Shown piece by piece: positions 18,666 through 28,200 of a DNA stretch of 64,000 nucleotides. A model generated the notes under the pieces. That model did not search any database. It was not told the DNA's origin and saw nothing but the letters and a program-made list of their open reading frames with translations. A program made the position numbers and the translations under genes. Where the stretch lies: positions 51,663 through 115,662 of the forward strand of contig NZ_FOWC01000022.1 in assembly GCF_900115345.1 (NCBI RefSeq), in the 5' to 3' direction. Source of the stretch: Amycolatopsis rubida. Its GTDB lineage: Bacteria; Actinomycetota; Actinomycetes; Mycobacteriales; Pseudonocardiaceae. Position 1 is the stretch's first letter, and each line of letters starts with the position of its first letter.

Positions 18666-20898
18666 AGTCCGGCCGGTCGCCGCGGCGGCAGACATACGCG
18701 TCCTGACCGCGTCCGAGATCGACCTGCACGTCGCCGTTCGCCAGCCGCCGCCAGCGACGCGGACGGCCGTGCGCGTCCGTCACCGTCAGCTCGCCGTCGA
18801 TCCCCGGGCGCAGGACACACGGTGCCCCGGCCTCGCTGTGCACCTTCAGCCAGCGCGTTTTCCCGCCTTGACGCGATGCACTGAGCAGGAACGCGCCTTC
18901 GGTCCGGAAGTCGCGCAGTGCGATGTCGCCCCACGCCGCCGGTACTGCCGGGAACAGCCGGACGACGCCGCCCCAGCTCTGCACGAGCATGTCCTGCATG
19001 GATTTCGCCGCGGACAACGGCGTTTCGATGACCGGACCGGATTCCTGGTACATCGTATTCGGCTGGATATAACGTTTTTGCAGTTCGCCGAGGTAATACG
19101 CGGCCTTCTCGCCGCGCAGCATCTGCGCGGAGATCGACGCGGCCCCGGTGAACGTGTAGCCCTGCAACGCCCCCTCGAAGCCGACCCAGTGATCGAGCGA
19201 GGTTTCGATGATCTTTCGGTGCTCCGGCTGTTCCCAGGTGATCTCGTAAAGCGGGTAGATCTGCAGCAGATGCGAGTAATGCCGGTGCGATTTCGCGAAC
19301 GGGACGCCCGCGCCGATCATGTAGCCGTTCTCGTCGGCCGGGTAGTCGGTGAGCGTGGCGAGCACCTGCCGCCACTTCCCCGCCAGCGGATCGGGGATGC
19401 GCAGCTCTCGTGCGGTGTCCAGCAACGTCGTGCAGCCCCAGCGGATCAGGGCGAGGTCGTAATTGGTGTCCGGCGCGTTCACGCCGTACTCCGGGGAGAA
19501 GGTCGCCGGGAGATGCAGGCGGCCGTCCGGGCCGGGGGCGAGGAAGTGCAGGTAGTAGTTGATCGCCTTGCGCAGCAAGGGGAACAGCGTGTCGCGCAGC
19601 AGCCGGCGGTCCATCGTGTGCCGGTAGGTCAGCCAGACGTTGTGCAGCGCCCAGGTGAGGTTGCCGACCTCGGGCGTCGGGGTGTCCTCGCCGGGGATGC
19701 CGACCGGGTAGCCGCTGGTCGAGTCGGCGAGGCCGTTGAGCAGCGTCATGTCGGTGGTGCGCGGGATGCCCGCCGAATCGGCCTGGTACGGCTTCGCGAC
19801 CTGGCTGGTGAGCCGGTCCCGGTACTTGCCGAGCGCGTAGCTGACCGCGTCGAGTTCGAGGTGGTTGGAACCCTGGATGAGCCAGTACTCCAGTTGCACG
19901 TTGAGGTTCCACCAGGTCGCGGGCCACGGCGTGTTCTCCAGCCACGGCCCGGACGTCGCCATCACCGGCGCTTCCCGGCGAGCCGCCGACGCGACTTTGT
20001 ACAGCTGGATCCAGTAGAAGCTCTGCAGCCGGGTGTCCGGAATGGACAGGAAGCTGCGCCGGTAGTAGTCGTGCCACCAGCGTCGGTGATCCCAGGTCAG
20101 GACGTCCAGCGTGCTCGCGCGCCGCACCGTGTGCAACGCACGGACCGCCGAGGTCTTCTCCGGATGCGACCACGCGACCGACGTGTACAGCGTCCGCGCG
20201 CTGCCCCGGGTGACCTCGCGCCAGGCCGTCACGTGCTCGCCGCCCGCCAGCAGCGGCTGGACCGCGAGGTGCGCGTCGCCCGCCTGCCGCAATTGGACCG
20301 GCGGATTCTCCGCATATCCTTCTGGCGGCGGCTTTTTCCACACCGGGTCAGCGCGCGGGCTGATCGCCTTCGCCGGATGGAACACCCACCGGAACCCGCG
20401 TTCGCCCTCGGACGGCCGCATCTCCACCGCGAGCAGCGACTGTCCGGTGTGGACGATCGCGCGCAGCTTCAGGCTGCCCGCCGCGGTGGTGATCGTGCCG
20501 GTGAGCTCAGCGTTCCAGATGTCGAGCCGCCAGTCGAGTCCGGTGATCGCGCCGACCGGTTCGAGCGTGAAGTACCCGATCGGCAGCCGCGCCAGGCCGA
20601 ACAGCGAGCCGAACTGCGGCCGGTGGTCCTGCACCTGGCTGTGCTGGACGGTGAAGCGGACCGCGTTGCGCCCGGGTTCGGCGTAGCTGCCCGAGCCGAG
20701 GAAACCGTTGCCCAGGAAGGGTCCCTCATACCAGGTTTTCGGCATCCGCCGCCAGCGCAGGTCCGCAGTCGCCAGGAAATCCGCCCAGTCGACGCCGTCG
20801 CGGTTCAGTTCCGCCGCGCTCGCCTGCGGCAGCCCGACCGCTCCGGCGGCGATCCCGGCGAGCGCTCCGCCGAGCACTGTGCGGCGCGAGATGTCCAT
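18610..20898 (-). CDS. glycoside hydrolase family 95-like protein, Tat-exported, copy A
   Basis: A 762-residue secreted protein. Residues 1-30 are a twin-arginine signal (ISRRTVLGG, cleavage near ASA-AEL). An N-terminal beta-sandwich (about 35-260) is followed by an (alpha/alpha)6 toroid and a small C-terminal beta domain. SHRHYSHLLQIYPL near residue 530 matches the HRHxSHLxxxYP signature of GH95, whose characterised members hydrolyse alpha-L-fucosides or alpha-L-galactosides. The rest is divergent, so the substrate is open. The ATG at 20898 has GGAGG nine bases upstream. It lies 20 bp downstream of a paralogue. Confidence 0.75.
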   Translation of the reverse strand: MDISRRTVLGGALAGIAAGAVGLPQASAAELNRDGVDWADFLATADLRWRRMPKTWYEGPFLGNGFLGSGSYAEPGRNAVRFTVQHSQVQDHRPQFGSLFGLARLPIGYFTLEPVGAITGLDWRLDIWNAELTGTITTAAGSLKLRAIVHTGQSLLAVEMRPSEGERGFRWVFHPAKAISPRADPVWKKPPPEGYAENPPVQLRQAGDAHLAVQPLLAGGEHVTAWREVTRGSARTLYTSVAWSHPEKTSAVRALHTVRRASTLDVLTWDHRRWWHDYYRRSFLSIPDTRLQSFYWIQLYKVASAARREAPVMATSGPWLENTPWPATWWNLNVQLEYWLIQGSNHLELDAVSYALGKYRDRLTSQVAKPYQADSAGIPRTTDMTLLNGLADSTSGYPVGIPGEDTPTPEVGNLTWALHNVWLTYRHTMDRRLLRDTLFPLLRKAINYYLHFLAPGPDGRLHLPATFSPEYGVNAPDTNYDLALIRWGCTTLLDTARELRIPDPLAGKWRQVLATLTDYPADENGYMIGAGVPFAKSHRHYSHLLQIYPLYEITWEQPEHRKIIETSLDHWVGFEGALQGYTFTGAASISAQMLRGEKAAYYLGELQKRYIQPNTMYQESGPVIETPLSAAKSMQDMLVQSWGGVVRLFPAVPAAWGDIALRDFRTEGAFLLSASRQGGKTRWLKVHSEAGAPCVLRPGIDGELTVTDAHGRPRRWRRLANGDVQVDLGRGQDAYVCRRGDRPDFTVRPVAPGGSSDPWGMP

Positions 20899-20918
20899 GT
20901 CCGCCAACCTCCTCGTTT

Positions 20919-23213
20919 CTAGTCAGGCAAACCCCAGGCCGGAACAGCACCCAGCGAAGGAACGTCACGCGGCCCGAAGTCCGGACGGGTGCCGCGCGGG
21001 GTGACGGTGACCGTGCTGCCCCGCCGCAACTCCAGCGTGATCCGCCGAGGCCCGACCGGCCGCCACGGCAACCGCCGGCCCCCTTGATCGCGCACGTCGA
21101 TCTCGCCGTCGATCCCGTGGTCGAGCACCAACGGCGCACCGGCTTCGCTCTGCACCCGCACGAACTCCGTCGCACCGTGCCGTCGCGAGGCGTCGACCAA
21201 GAACGCGCCCTCGGTACGCAGCCCGGCGATCGACGCGTCCGGCCACTGCGCCGACACCGACGGGAACGCCTTCACCACTCCCCCGGAACCCTGCAACAGC
21301 ATGTCCACAACGGACTGTGCCGCGGTGATCGGGCTTTCGATGGCGAAGTTCGAGCCCTCGCGGTACATCGTGTTCGCGGTCAGCTCGGTGTCCGCGACGA
21401 CGTTCCGGTCGAGGAAGAACTTCAAGTACCGCAAGGCTTCCTCGGGCTGGTCCATCACCGAGTTCATCGACGCCGCGGCCGCGTAGCTGTAGCCGTGCCA
21501 GGCAGACTGGTCCGCCGCCCAATGCCGGAAGGTGCGGGTCATGACGTCCCGATCGGCGGGCCGCTCCCAGTTCCGCTCCCGCAGCGGGTACAGCCAGAGC
21601 AAGTGCGAGAAGTGCCGATGCGAATCGGCAAGCCGGACGCCGTCGCCGATCAGCACGCCGTCGACCGGATCCTCCTGGTACGGAGCGAGTTTCGCCGCGA
21701 TCTCCCGCCACATCGGCACCCGCGGCTCGTTCCGCCGCAGGATCCGCGCGGAGCGGGCCAGCGTCGTCGCGGCCCAGCGGATCAGCGAGAGGTCATACGT
21801 GCAGTCGGCCGCGTCGGCGTACTCCGGCGACCGGGTGAGCGGCAGGTGCAGGAGCCCGTCCTGGCCGGTGAAGAGGAAATGCCGGTAGAAGTTGAGCGCC
21901 TTGGCGAGCGTCGGGTAGAGCACGTCCCGCAGCACCGGCTGGTCGAGGTGATGGCGGTACGCGAGCCAGACGTTGTGCAAGCCCCACAACAGGTTCCCCG
22001 TCTGGTCCGTTTTGGACGTCGTCCCCGGAACGCCGACCGTCCTTACGCCGCCGGGCCGCAGCCGCCAGTCCCCCGGATGCGAAAGAGCGTAGGTATCGCC
22101 GTCCCGGCAGGCGGGCGGAACCGACATCTCCAGGTTCGCATGATCGCGGCGGAAGGTCTCGGTGACCGCGTCCAGCTCCGGATGGTTGGTGCTGTGCACG
22201 ATCGGATACGTGACCTGGACGTTCAGATTCCACCACACCGCCGTCCAGCTGTTGCCGGCCTCCGGGAACCACGGCCCCCATTCGGCGGTCACCGGGCCGT
22301 CCTCGCGGGTCGCCGAGGCGATCTTGTAGAGCTGGATCCAGTAGAACCGCTGGACCTGTTTGTCCGGCACGGACACGAAACTGCGCTGATGGAAGCTGTT
22401 CCACCAGCGCCGATGCCAGGCGAGCAGCAGATCCGGGTTCATCGCGAGCGCCCGGCCGACCAGCGACACGGCGTCGCGGGTATGCGTGGAACGCGGGAAC
22501 GAATACGCGACGACCGCCGCGAACAACCGCTTGGTGCCGATCCGCTTCTCCCGCCACGCCGTCGTGTACCCGCCACCGGCGGTCAACGGCTGCGCGCAGT
22601 ACCCATTGGCCTGCTCGGGCTCGGGATTCGCGGTGTACTCCGGCGGCTTGCGGACCGTCCGCGTCGTCGCCGAGAGCAACGGCGCGAAGCCCCACGTCGC
22701 CCCGGATTCGCCCGCACTCGGGTCGAGCGAGACGAGCAGCACGCCGAGATCGTTGTGCACCACAGCGGAGAACGCGACCTGCCCGCGCGTGGTGGTGATG
22801 GTGCCGCCGAGTTCGGCGTTGTAGAGGTCGAGCGTCCAGTCGACCCCGGTGATCGCTCCGGCGAAGGCGAGCGTGATCGCACCGATCGGCAACCGCGACA
22901 GCCCGATCCCCGCTTCCCACTGGATGCGCTGGTCCTGGACCTGAGTGTGGCCGAGCATGAACTTCAGCACCTGCGGCGTCCGCCCGGCGTAGGCCTGGAC
23001 GCCGAGATAGCCGTTGGCCAGGAACGGCGCTTCCTGCCAGTTCTCCGGCAACCGCTGCCAGCGCATCCGCGCATCCATGGCGACGTCTCGGTGCGGACTG
23101 CGCTGCGCGGCCAGTCCAGGCGGCGCCCCCTGCGCCCAAAGCCCGCCGAACGCCGCCGCCCCCGCGGCGGCTGACACGGATCGAAGCACCGTCCGCCGCG
23201 ACACCCCGACCAT
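20919..23213 (-). CDS. glycoside hydrolase family 95-like protein, Tat-exported, copy B
   Basis: A 764-residue paralogue of copy A with the same layout: Tat signal (VSRRTVLRSV, then an Ala-rich core), beta-sandwich, toroid with SHRHFSHLLWLYPL, and a C-terminal beta domain with QSEAGAPLVL matching HSEAGAPCVL in copy A. The shared WRRMP/WQRLP and PFL(G/A)NGxLG motifs near the mature N-terminus also show common ancestry. The start is set at the ATG at 23213, which follows GGAGG by five bases; an ATG six codons earlier is the alternative. The two copies probably form a two-gene operon acting on one exported target. Confidence 0.75.
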   Translation of the reverse strand: MVGVSRRTVLRSVSAAAGAAAFGGLWAQGAPPGLAAQRSPHRDVAMDARMRWQRLPENWQEAPFLANGYLGVQAYAGRTPQVLKFMLGHTQVQDQRIQWEAGIGLSRLPIGAITLAFAGAITGVDWTLDLYNAELGGTITTTRGQVAFSAVVHNDLGVLLVSLDPSAGESGATWGFAPLLSATTRTVRKPPEYTANPEPEQANGYCAQPLTAGGGYTTAWREKRIGTKRLFAAVVAYSFPRSTHTRDAVSLVGRALAMNPDLLLAWHRRWWNSFHQRSFVSVPDKQVQRFYWIQLYKIASATREDGPVTAEWGPWFPEAGNSWTAVWWNLNVQVTYPIVHSTNHPELDAVTETFRRDHANLEMSVPPACRDGDTYALSHPGDWRLRPGGVRTVGVPGTTSKTDQTGNLLWGLHNVWLAYRHHLDQPVLRDVLYPTLAKALNFYRHFLFTGQDGLLHLPLTRSPEYADAADCTYDLSLIRWAATTLARSARILRRNEPRVPMWREIAAKLAPYQEDPVDGVLIGDGVRLADSHRHFSHLLWLYPLRERNWERPADRDVMTRTFRHWAADQSAWHGYSYAAAASMNSVMDQPEEALRYLKFFLDRNVVADTELTANTMYREGSNFAIESPITAAQSVVDMLLQGSGGVVKAFPSVSAQWPDASIAGLRTEGAFLVDASRRHGATEFVRVQSEAGAPLVLDHGIDGEIDVRDQGGRRLPWRPVGPRRITLELRRGSTVTVTPRGTRPDFGPRDVPSLGAVPAWGLPD

Positions 23214-23369
23214 GACGCCCTCCGGATTCATACTATGTTTCGCTCCCCACTGGCGCGGGATCAGCGGAATATATCCAGACAGAGCAGGCTAAAGCCAGAG
23301 TAGTTCACCCGGAAAGCCGCACAAACATCCGATGACTGGGACCGCCCGGAGCGCGTCCAGATACCTGAA

Positions 23370-23470
23370 GTCCGTGAGGGCCGCCCTCACGGACTCAGAT
23401 TCCCTCAGGGTTCCCCTCACGACCCGCCACCGTGCGTGAAGGCCCCTTCACGGACGTGGATTCCCTCAAG
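23370..23470. repeat. cluster of intergenic palindromes with GATTCCCTCA elements
   Basis: The region upstream of copy B carries a 25-bp palindrome at 23370-23394 (11-bp arms around CCG), then GATTCCCTCAGGG at 23398, a GTGAAGG/CCTTCAC hairpin at 23436-23451 and another GATTCCCTCA at 23459. These match the elements at 34.57 kb and 49.33 kb. They belong to a 605-bp gap (23214-23818) that holds no convincing gene. Confidence 0.75.
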
Positions 23471-23564
23471 GAGCCCTTCACCGACCACCCGCCCAGCCGC
23501 AGCCGCCCGCTGCGCCCAATGCCACACAGGGGCGCGCCCCGCTACCCGCGAGACCGTAAGCCGC

Positions 23565-23624
23565 TGCACCCCACCATCGACGCACCCAACCGCACCAGCG
23601 CACCCCACCATCGAGGCACCCAGC
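23565..23624. repeat. two direct copies of a 23-bp C-rich element
   Basis: The element GCACCCCACCATCGA, followed by CGCACCCA or GGCACCCA, occurs twice about 36 bp apart. The surrounding 150 bp is strongly C-rich on the plus strand. No function is visible. Confidence 0.55.
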
Positions 23625-23658
23625 CCCTCCCCCGCACCCCGATCCGAAGCCTCCCTGC

Positions 23659-23713
23659 GGTTCGGGGGTGCTTGTCAAGGCATCTTTCCCGCCTTGACAA
23701 GCACCCCCGAACC
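23659..23713. repeat. perfect 23-bp inverted repeat with 9-base loop
   Basis: Arms 23659-23681 and 23691-23713 are exact reverse complements with the loop ATCTTTCCC. The arm contains GGGGTGCTTGTCAAGG. This is the strongest hairpin in the gap between the convergently facing ends of the spacer and is too long for a simple terminator. It could be a non-autonomous mobile repeat or the stem of a small RNA. Confidence 0.8.
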
Positions 23714-23728
23714 GTCAGCACACTCAAG

Positions 23729-23784
23729 CTTCGGGGTGCCCCACGCAACCCCACGAGCGCTTCGGGGTGCCCCACGCAACCCCC
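23729..23784. repeat. 30-bp tandem direct repeat
   Basis: The 25-base element starting GCTTCGGGGTGCCCCACGC appears at 23729 and again at 23759, identical except for one extra C near the end of the second copy. TCGGGGGTGC in the neighbouring hairpin arm is closely related, so all three may derive from one repeat. Confidence 0.65.
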
Positions 23785-23793
23785 ACAAGCAAT

Positions 23794-23809
23794 GTCGCCC
23801 CAGGGCGAC
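23794..23809 (-). terminator. short hairpin just after the M1 peptidase gene
   Basis: GTCGCCC and GGGCGAC flank a CA loop ten bases beyond the peptidase stop codon on the minus strand. The position fits a terminator for the NRPS-like/peptidase operon, although no U-tract follows. Confidence 0.5.
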
Positions 23810-23818
23810 GAGCCACCC

Positions 23819-25180
23819 TCACAACTCCGGCAACTCCACCCGCCCCAACCACCCCGCGAAAAACCCCCGCAACGACCGCCCCGCGTAAGACTCGGCCAGC
23901 GACACGAACTCCCCCGTAGTCACCGCCCCATGCCGGTTCTCCACCGCCCAAGCCTTCACCAGCGCGAAAAACGCCGGGTCCCCCATCTCCCCGCGCAACG
24001 CATGCAGCGTCAACCCCCCACGCTTGTACACCCGCTCGTCAAACATCCGCGCCACACCAGGATCACCGATAGCCACATCCGCGGGCTTGGCCCGCACCCG
24101 CGCATGCCACGCCCGAGCCAGCTCCTCCGTCGACGCACCGCCGGAGCGCTCCGACCACAACCACTCAGTGTAAGTGGCGAAGCCCTCATTGAGCCAAATG
24201 TGCTGCCAATCCGCGACAGTCAGGCTGTTCCCGAACCACTGATGCGCCAGCTCGTGCACCACGAGCCGCTCATGAGTCCGCTTGCCGTCCACGTGGTTGG
24301 CCCCGAAGATCGCCATCCCCTGCGCCTCGATCGGATCGTCGAGGTCGTCGTCGGTCACGACCACCACGTACTCGCCGAACGGATACGGCCCGAACCACTC
24401 CTCCAGCGCGTCCATCATCCGCCCCTGCCGCCCGAAGTCCCGCGCGAACGCCCGCCGCAGCCGAGGCGGCACCGCGGCCCGCTGCACGACGCCGCCCGGA
24501 CGGTCGACCGAGATCTCCGGAACCCAAGCCCCGGAAGACAATTCGAGGTCCTCGTACCGGCCGATCTGGACGCTCATCAGATACGTCGAGGTCGGCTCCG
24601 GCCGTGCGAACACCCACTTCGTGGTGCTCGCCGACTGGTAGCGCGACACGAGATTCCCCGTCGCCGCAACGAGATACGGCGACGACGTGGCCACCGCGAC
24701 CCGGTAGCTCGCCTTGTCCGCCGGATGGTCGTTGCACGGGAACCACGACGGCGCGCCCACCGGCTGGCTCGCCACCAGCGCGCCGTCGGTCAGTTCGTCC
24801 CAGCCGATGTCTCCCCATCGGCTGCCGACCGGCCGCGGATTGCCCGCGTAGCGGACCTCCACCTGGAACTCGGCACCGGCCGGCACCGAGCGGGCCGGTT
24901 TGACCTGCAGCTTCAGCCCGCGCCGCACGTACTTCGCCGGTTTGCCCTCGACCAGCACGCGCGACACCCGGAACTCGCCGAAGTCGAGTGTCAGCCGGGA
25001 AAGCGCCTGGGTGGCCTCGCAGGTGAGCACCGCGGTGGCGGCCAGCCGGTTCGGCCCGATCCGGTAGTCGAGATCGAGGTCGTAGTGCCGGACCCGGTAG
25101 CCGCCGTTCCCGTGCGCGGGGAGGTACCCGTCGCCCGAGGTCTCCGCTCCGGGCGCGGCCGCTTTCCCGTTCACCCGCAC
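23819..25180 (-). CDS. M1 family zinc metallopeptidase
   Basis: A 453-residue aminopeptidase-like protein. The zinc motif HELAH starts at H309, followed by WFGN and the third ligand Glu in NEGFATYTEW about 20 residues on. EAQGMAIFG replaces the usual GAMEN exopeptidase loop. The N-terminal beta domain (about 25-220) is complete, but the C-terminal helical domain of longer M1 enzymes is absent. No clear signal peptide is visible. The GTG start at 25180 has no good ribosome site and another GTG lies two codons downstream. It follows the Pls/PosA-type gene by 76 bp on the same strand and may mature or cleave its product; that link is inference. Confidence 0.88.
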   Translation of the reverse strand: MRVNGKAAAPGAETSGDGYLPAHGNGGYRVRHYDLDLDYRIGPNRLAATAVLTCEATQALSRLTLDFGEFRVSRVLVEGKPAKYVRRGLKLQVKPARSVPAGAEFQVEVRYAGNPRPVGSRWGDIGWDELTDGALVASQPVGAPSWFPCNDHPADKASYRVAVATSSPYLVAATGNLVSRYQSASTTKWVFARPEPTSTYLMSVQIGRYEDLELSSGAWVPEISVDRPGGVVQRAAVPPRLRRAFARDFGRQGRMMDALEEWFGPYPFGEYVVVVTDDDLDDPIEAQGMAIFGANHVDGKRTHERLVVHELAHQWFGNSLTVADWQHIWLNEGFATYTEWLWSERSGGASTEELARAWHARVRAKPADVAIGDPGVARMFDERVYKRGGLTLHALRGEMGDPAFFALVKAWAVENRHGAVTTGEFVSLAESYAGRSLRGFFAGWLGRVELPEL

Positions 25181-25256
25181 CGAAACCCGCTTTCGCCCGC
25201 CGCCGTGATCTTTTCCAGGATGAGGCGCCGGGGCGGGGTCCGCAACGGTCGTGGCC

Positions 25257-28200
25257 TCACCGCCGCCAGGCCGAGATCGGATTGCCGAGCCAGCGGCTGT
25301 CGGCGGGCACCGCGTCGCCGCGCGTCACGAGCGAGCCGGGGCCCACCGTGGTGCGCGCGCCGATGCTCGCGCCCGGCAGCACGATCCCGTGCGGGCCGAG
25401 CGTCGCGCCCTCTTCCAGCCGCACCCGCGACATGGTCATGATCCGGTCGTGGAACAGGTGCGTCTGCACCACGCAGCCGCGGTTGATCGTCGCGCCGTCG
25501 CCCAGTTCGACCAGGTCCGACTCGGGCAGCCAGTAGGTGTCGAGCCACACGCCGCGGCCGATCTTGACGCCCATCGTGCGCAGCCACGCGGGCAGCAGCG
25601 GCGTGCCGCCGAGCGACCCGATCAGCCACGGCACCGCGAGCGCCTCGACGAACGTGTCGGCCAGCTCGTTGCGCCACACGAACGAACTCCACAGCGGATG
25701 GTCGATCTCGCGGAACTTCCCGACCAGCAGCCACTTCGCCGCGGTCGCGGTGAGCGCGGCGACGATTCCGGCCGCCAGCAGCACCGGCCCGGCCAGCAGC
25801 GCGGCGACCCAGAAACCGCCCCACGCCGCCAGCGCCAGCAGGGAACCCGCGACGCCGACGGTCAGCGCGACCGCGCACATCACCGGCAGGATCCGGCACA
25901 GCTCGACCAGCGCCCGCGCCGCCTTGAGGTGCGGCGGCGGTGTGTACGTGCGGCTGGTGTCGCTCTCCTCCACCGCGCGGCGCACCGGCAGCGGCGGCAT
26001 GCCCAGGTACGACGAGCCCTTCTTCGCCTTCGCCGGCGTCGAGGACAGCACCCCGACCAGCCCGCGCTTGGGCACCGAACGGCCCGGCGCGGTCATCCCC
26101 GAGTTGCCGAGGAAGGCCTGCTTGCCGATCCGCGCCGGGGCGGCGTGCAGCCAGCCGTGGCCCAGTTCGTAGGTGGCGACCATGGTGTCGTCGGCGAGGA
26201 ACGCGCCACTGTCGACTTTGGTCATCTTCGGCAGCGCGAGCACCGTAGACGCCTCCACGTTGCGGCCGACCTTCGCGCCGAGCAGCCGCAGCCACACCGG
26301 CGTGAACAGGCTGGCGTACAACGGGAACAGGCCTTCGCGGGCCATCCCCATCAGCCGCTCGGTCGCCCAGACCTGCCACGCGACGCGGCCGTGCACCGGG
26401 TGGTAGCCCTCGACCATGCCGACGCCCAGCGCGCGGACCCCGGCCAGCACAAGCAGCGCGTAGGTCAGGAAGTAGGCGACGGTGGCGACCGGCACGAACA
26501 GCAGCGCCTGGCCCAGCGCAGCACCCAAATCAGAGGTGCCAGCGACCGCATAACCGATCACCACGACTCCGGGCAGCGCGGCGATCCCGGGCAGCAGCCC
26601 GAGCAACACCGAGGTCGCGCCGTACACCGAAGCCCAGAACCGCGACCGCGGCGGACGGCTCGACGGCCACTTCAGCGCGTCTTTCAGGTCCGAGCGCACC
26701 GCGGGCGAACCGGCCCAGCGCTGGCCCGCCGGGACCGCGCCGCGCACGGTCGAACCGGCGGCGATCTCCGCGCCCTTGCCGATCCGGGCACCGGGGAACA
26801 GTGTGCTGCGCGCGCCGACCCGGGCCTCGGCCCCGATCCGCATCTTGCCGATGCGCACGAGGTCGCCGTCGACCCAGTGGCCGGACAGATCGACCTCGGG
26901 CTCCACCGCCGCGCCGCGGCCCAGTTTGAGGAAACCGGTGACCGGCGGCGGCGAGTGCAGGTCGACGTCCTTGCCGATGCGCGCGCCGAGCGCCTTCGCG
27001 TACGTCGTCATCCACGACGCGCCCGCGACGCTGTCCGCGCCGCTGAACTCGGCCAGCTTCTCGGCGGTCCACAGTCGCAAGTGGACACTCCCGCCGCGCG
27101 GGTAGGCACCAGGGCGGACCCCGGACAGCAGCACGCGCGCGCCGCCCGCGGCGATGGCGATCCGCCCCGCCGGGGTGAACAGCACGAGCCAGGCGAGCAC
27201 CAGCCACGCCCAGTTCAGCGTCGGTGCCCAGGAAACGCCCAGCAGCGCCAGCACGTTCGAGCAGGCGGCGGCGAGCGTGGTCCAGCGCAGGCCGACGAGG
27301 CCCATCAGCGGGACCATCAGCAGGGACTGCACGAGCCCGGCGCGGCGCGGCGTCGGCGCGATCTCGCGGCGCTCGGTCTCCTCGCCGCTCAGCGCGTCCA
27401 GCTTCGCGGCCAGCGCGCCCAGCTTCGGATTCTGGTAGATGTCGCTGACCGACACCTCGGCGTAGCGGGTGCGGATGCGCGCGATCAGCTGCGCCGCGGT
27501 GAGGCTGCCGCCGCCGTTGGTGAAGAAGTCGGCACCGGCATTGCTCACCGACACGCCGAGGATCTCGCTCCAGCCTTCGGCCAGCCACGCCTCGGTCGGC
27601 GACAGCCCGGCCGCGCTCGCGTCCACAGTGGACAGCGGCCACGGCAGCGCGGCGCGGTCGACCTTGCCGGACGTGCGGGTCGGCAGGTCCTCGATCGTCG
27701 CGAGCAGTGGCACCAGCGCGGCGGGCAGCTGCGCGCGCAGCCGGGTCGCGGCGTCGTCGGTGTCGAGGGTTTCGCCGTCGTCGGGGACGATGTAGCCGAC
27801 CAGGACCTGGTTGCCCGCCTTGGTGCGGCGGACCGCGGCGGCCGCGCCGCGCACGCCGGGCAGCGCCTGCAGCGCCGCGTCCACCTCGCCCAGCTCGATC
27901 CGGCGGCCGCCGAGCTTGATCTGCTCGTCGAGCCTGCCGAGGAACAGCAGGCCTTCCGGCTCCGCGCGGACCATGTCGCCGCTGCGATAGGCGCGCTCCC
28001 AGCCCATCGACGGCAGCGGCGCGAACTTCTGCGCGTCCTTCTCCGCGTCGAGATACCGGGCGAGCCCGGCCCCGCCGATGACCAGCTCGCCGGTCTCGCC
28101 CATGGCGACCGGCTCGCCCGCTTCGTTCACCACGACCAGCTGCCAGCCGACCAGCGGCAGGCCGATCCGCACCGGACCCTCACCGGTCATCTGCGCGGCG

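Noticed and set aside
23432..23818. Small coding genes in the C-rich gap
   Set aside because: The open frames are Pro/His/Arg-rich, follow the repeats and lack ribosome sites or resemblance to any protein.
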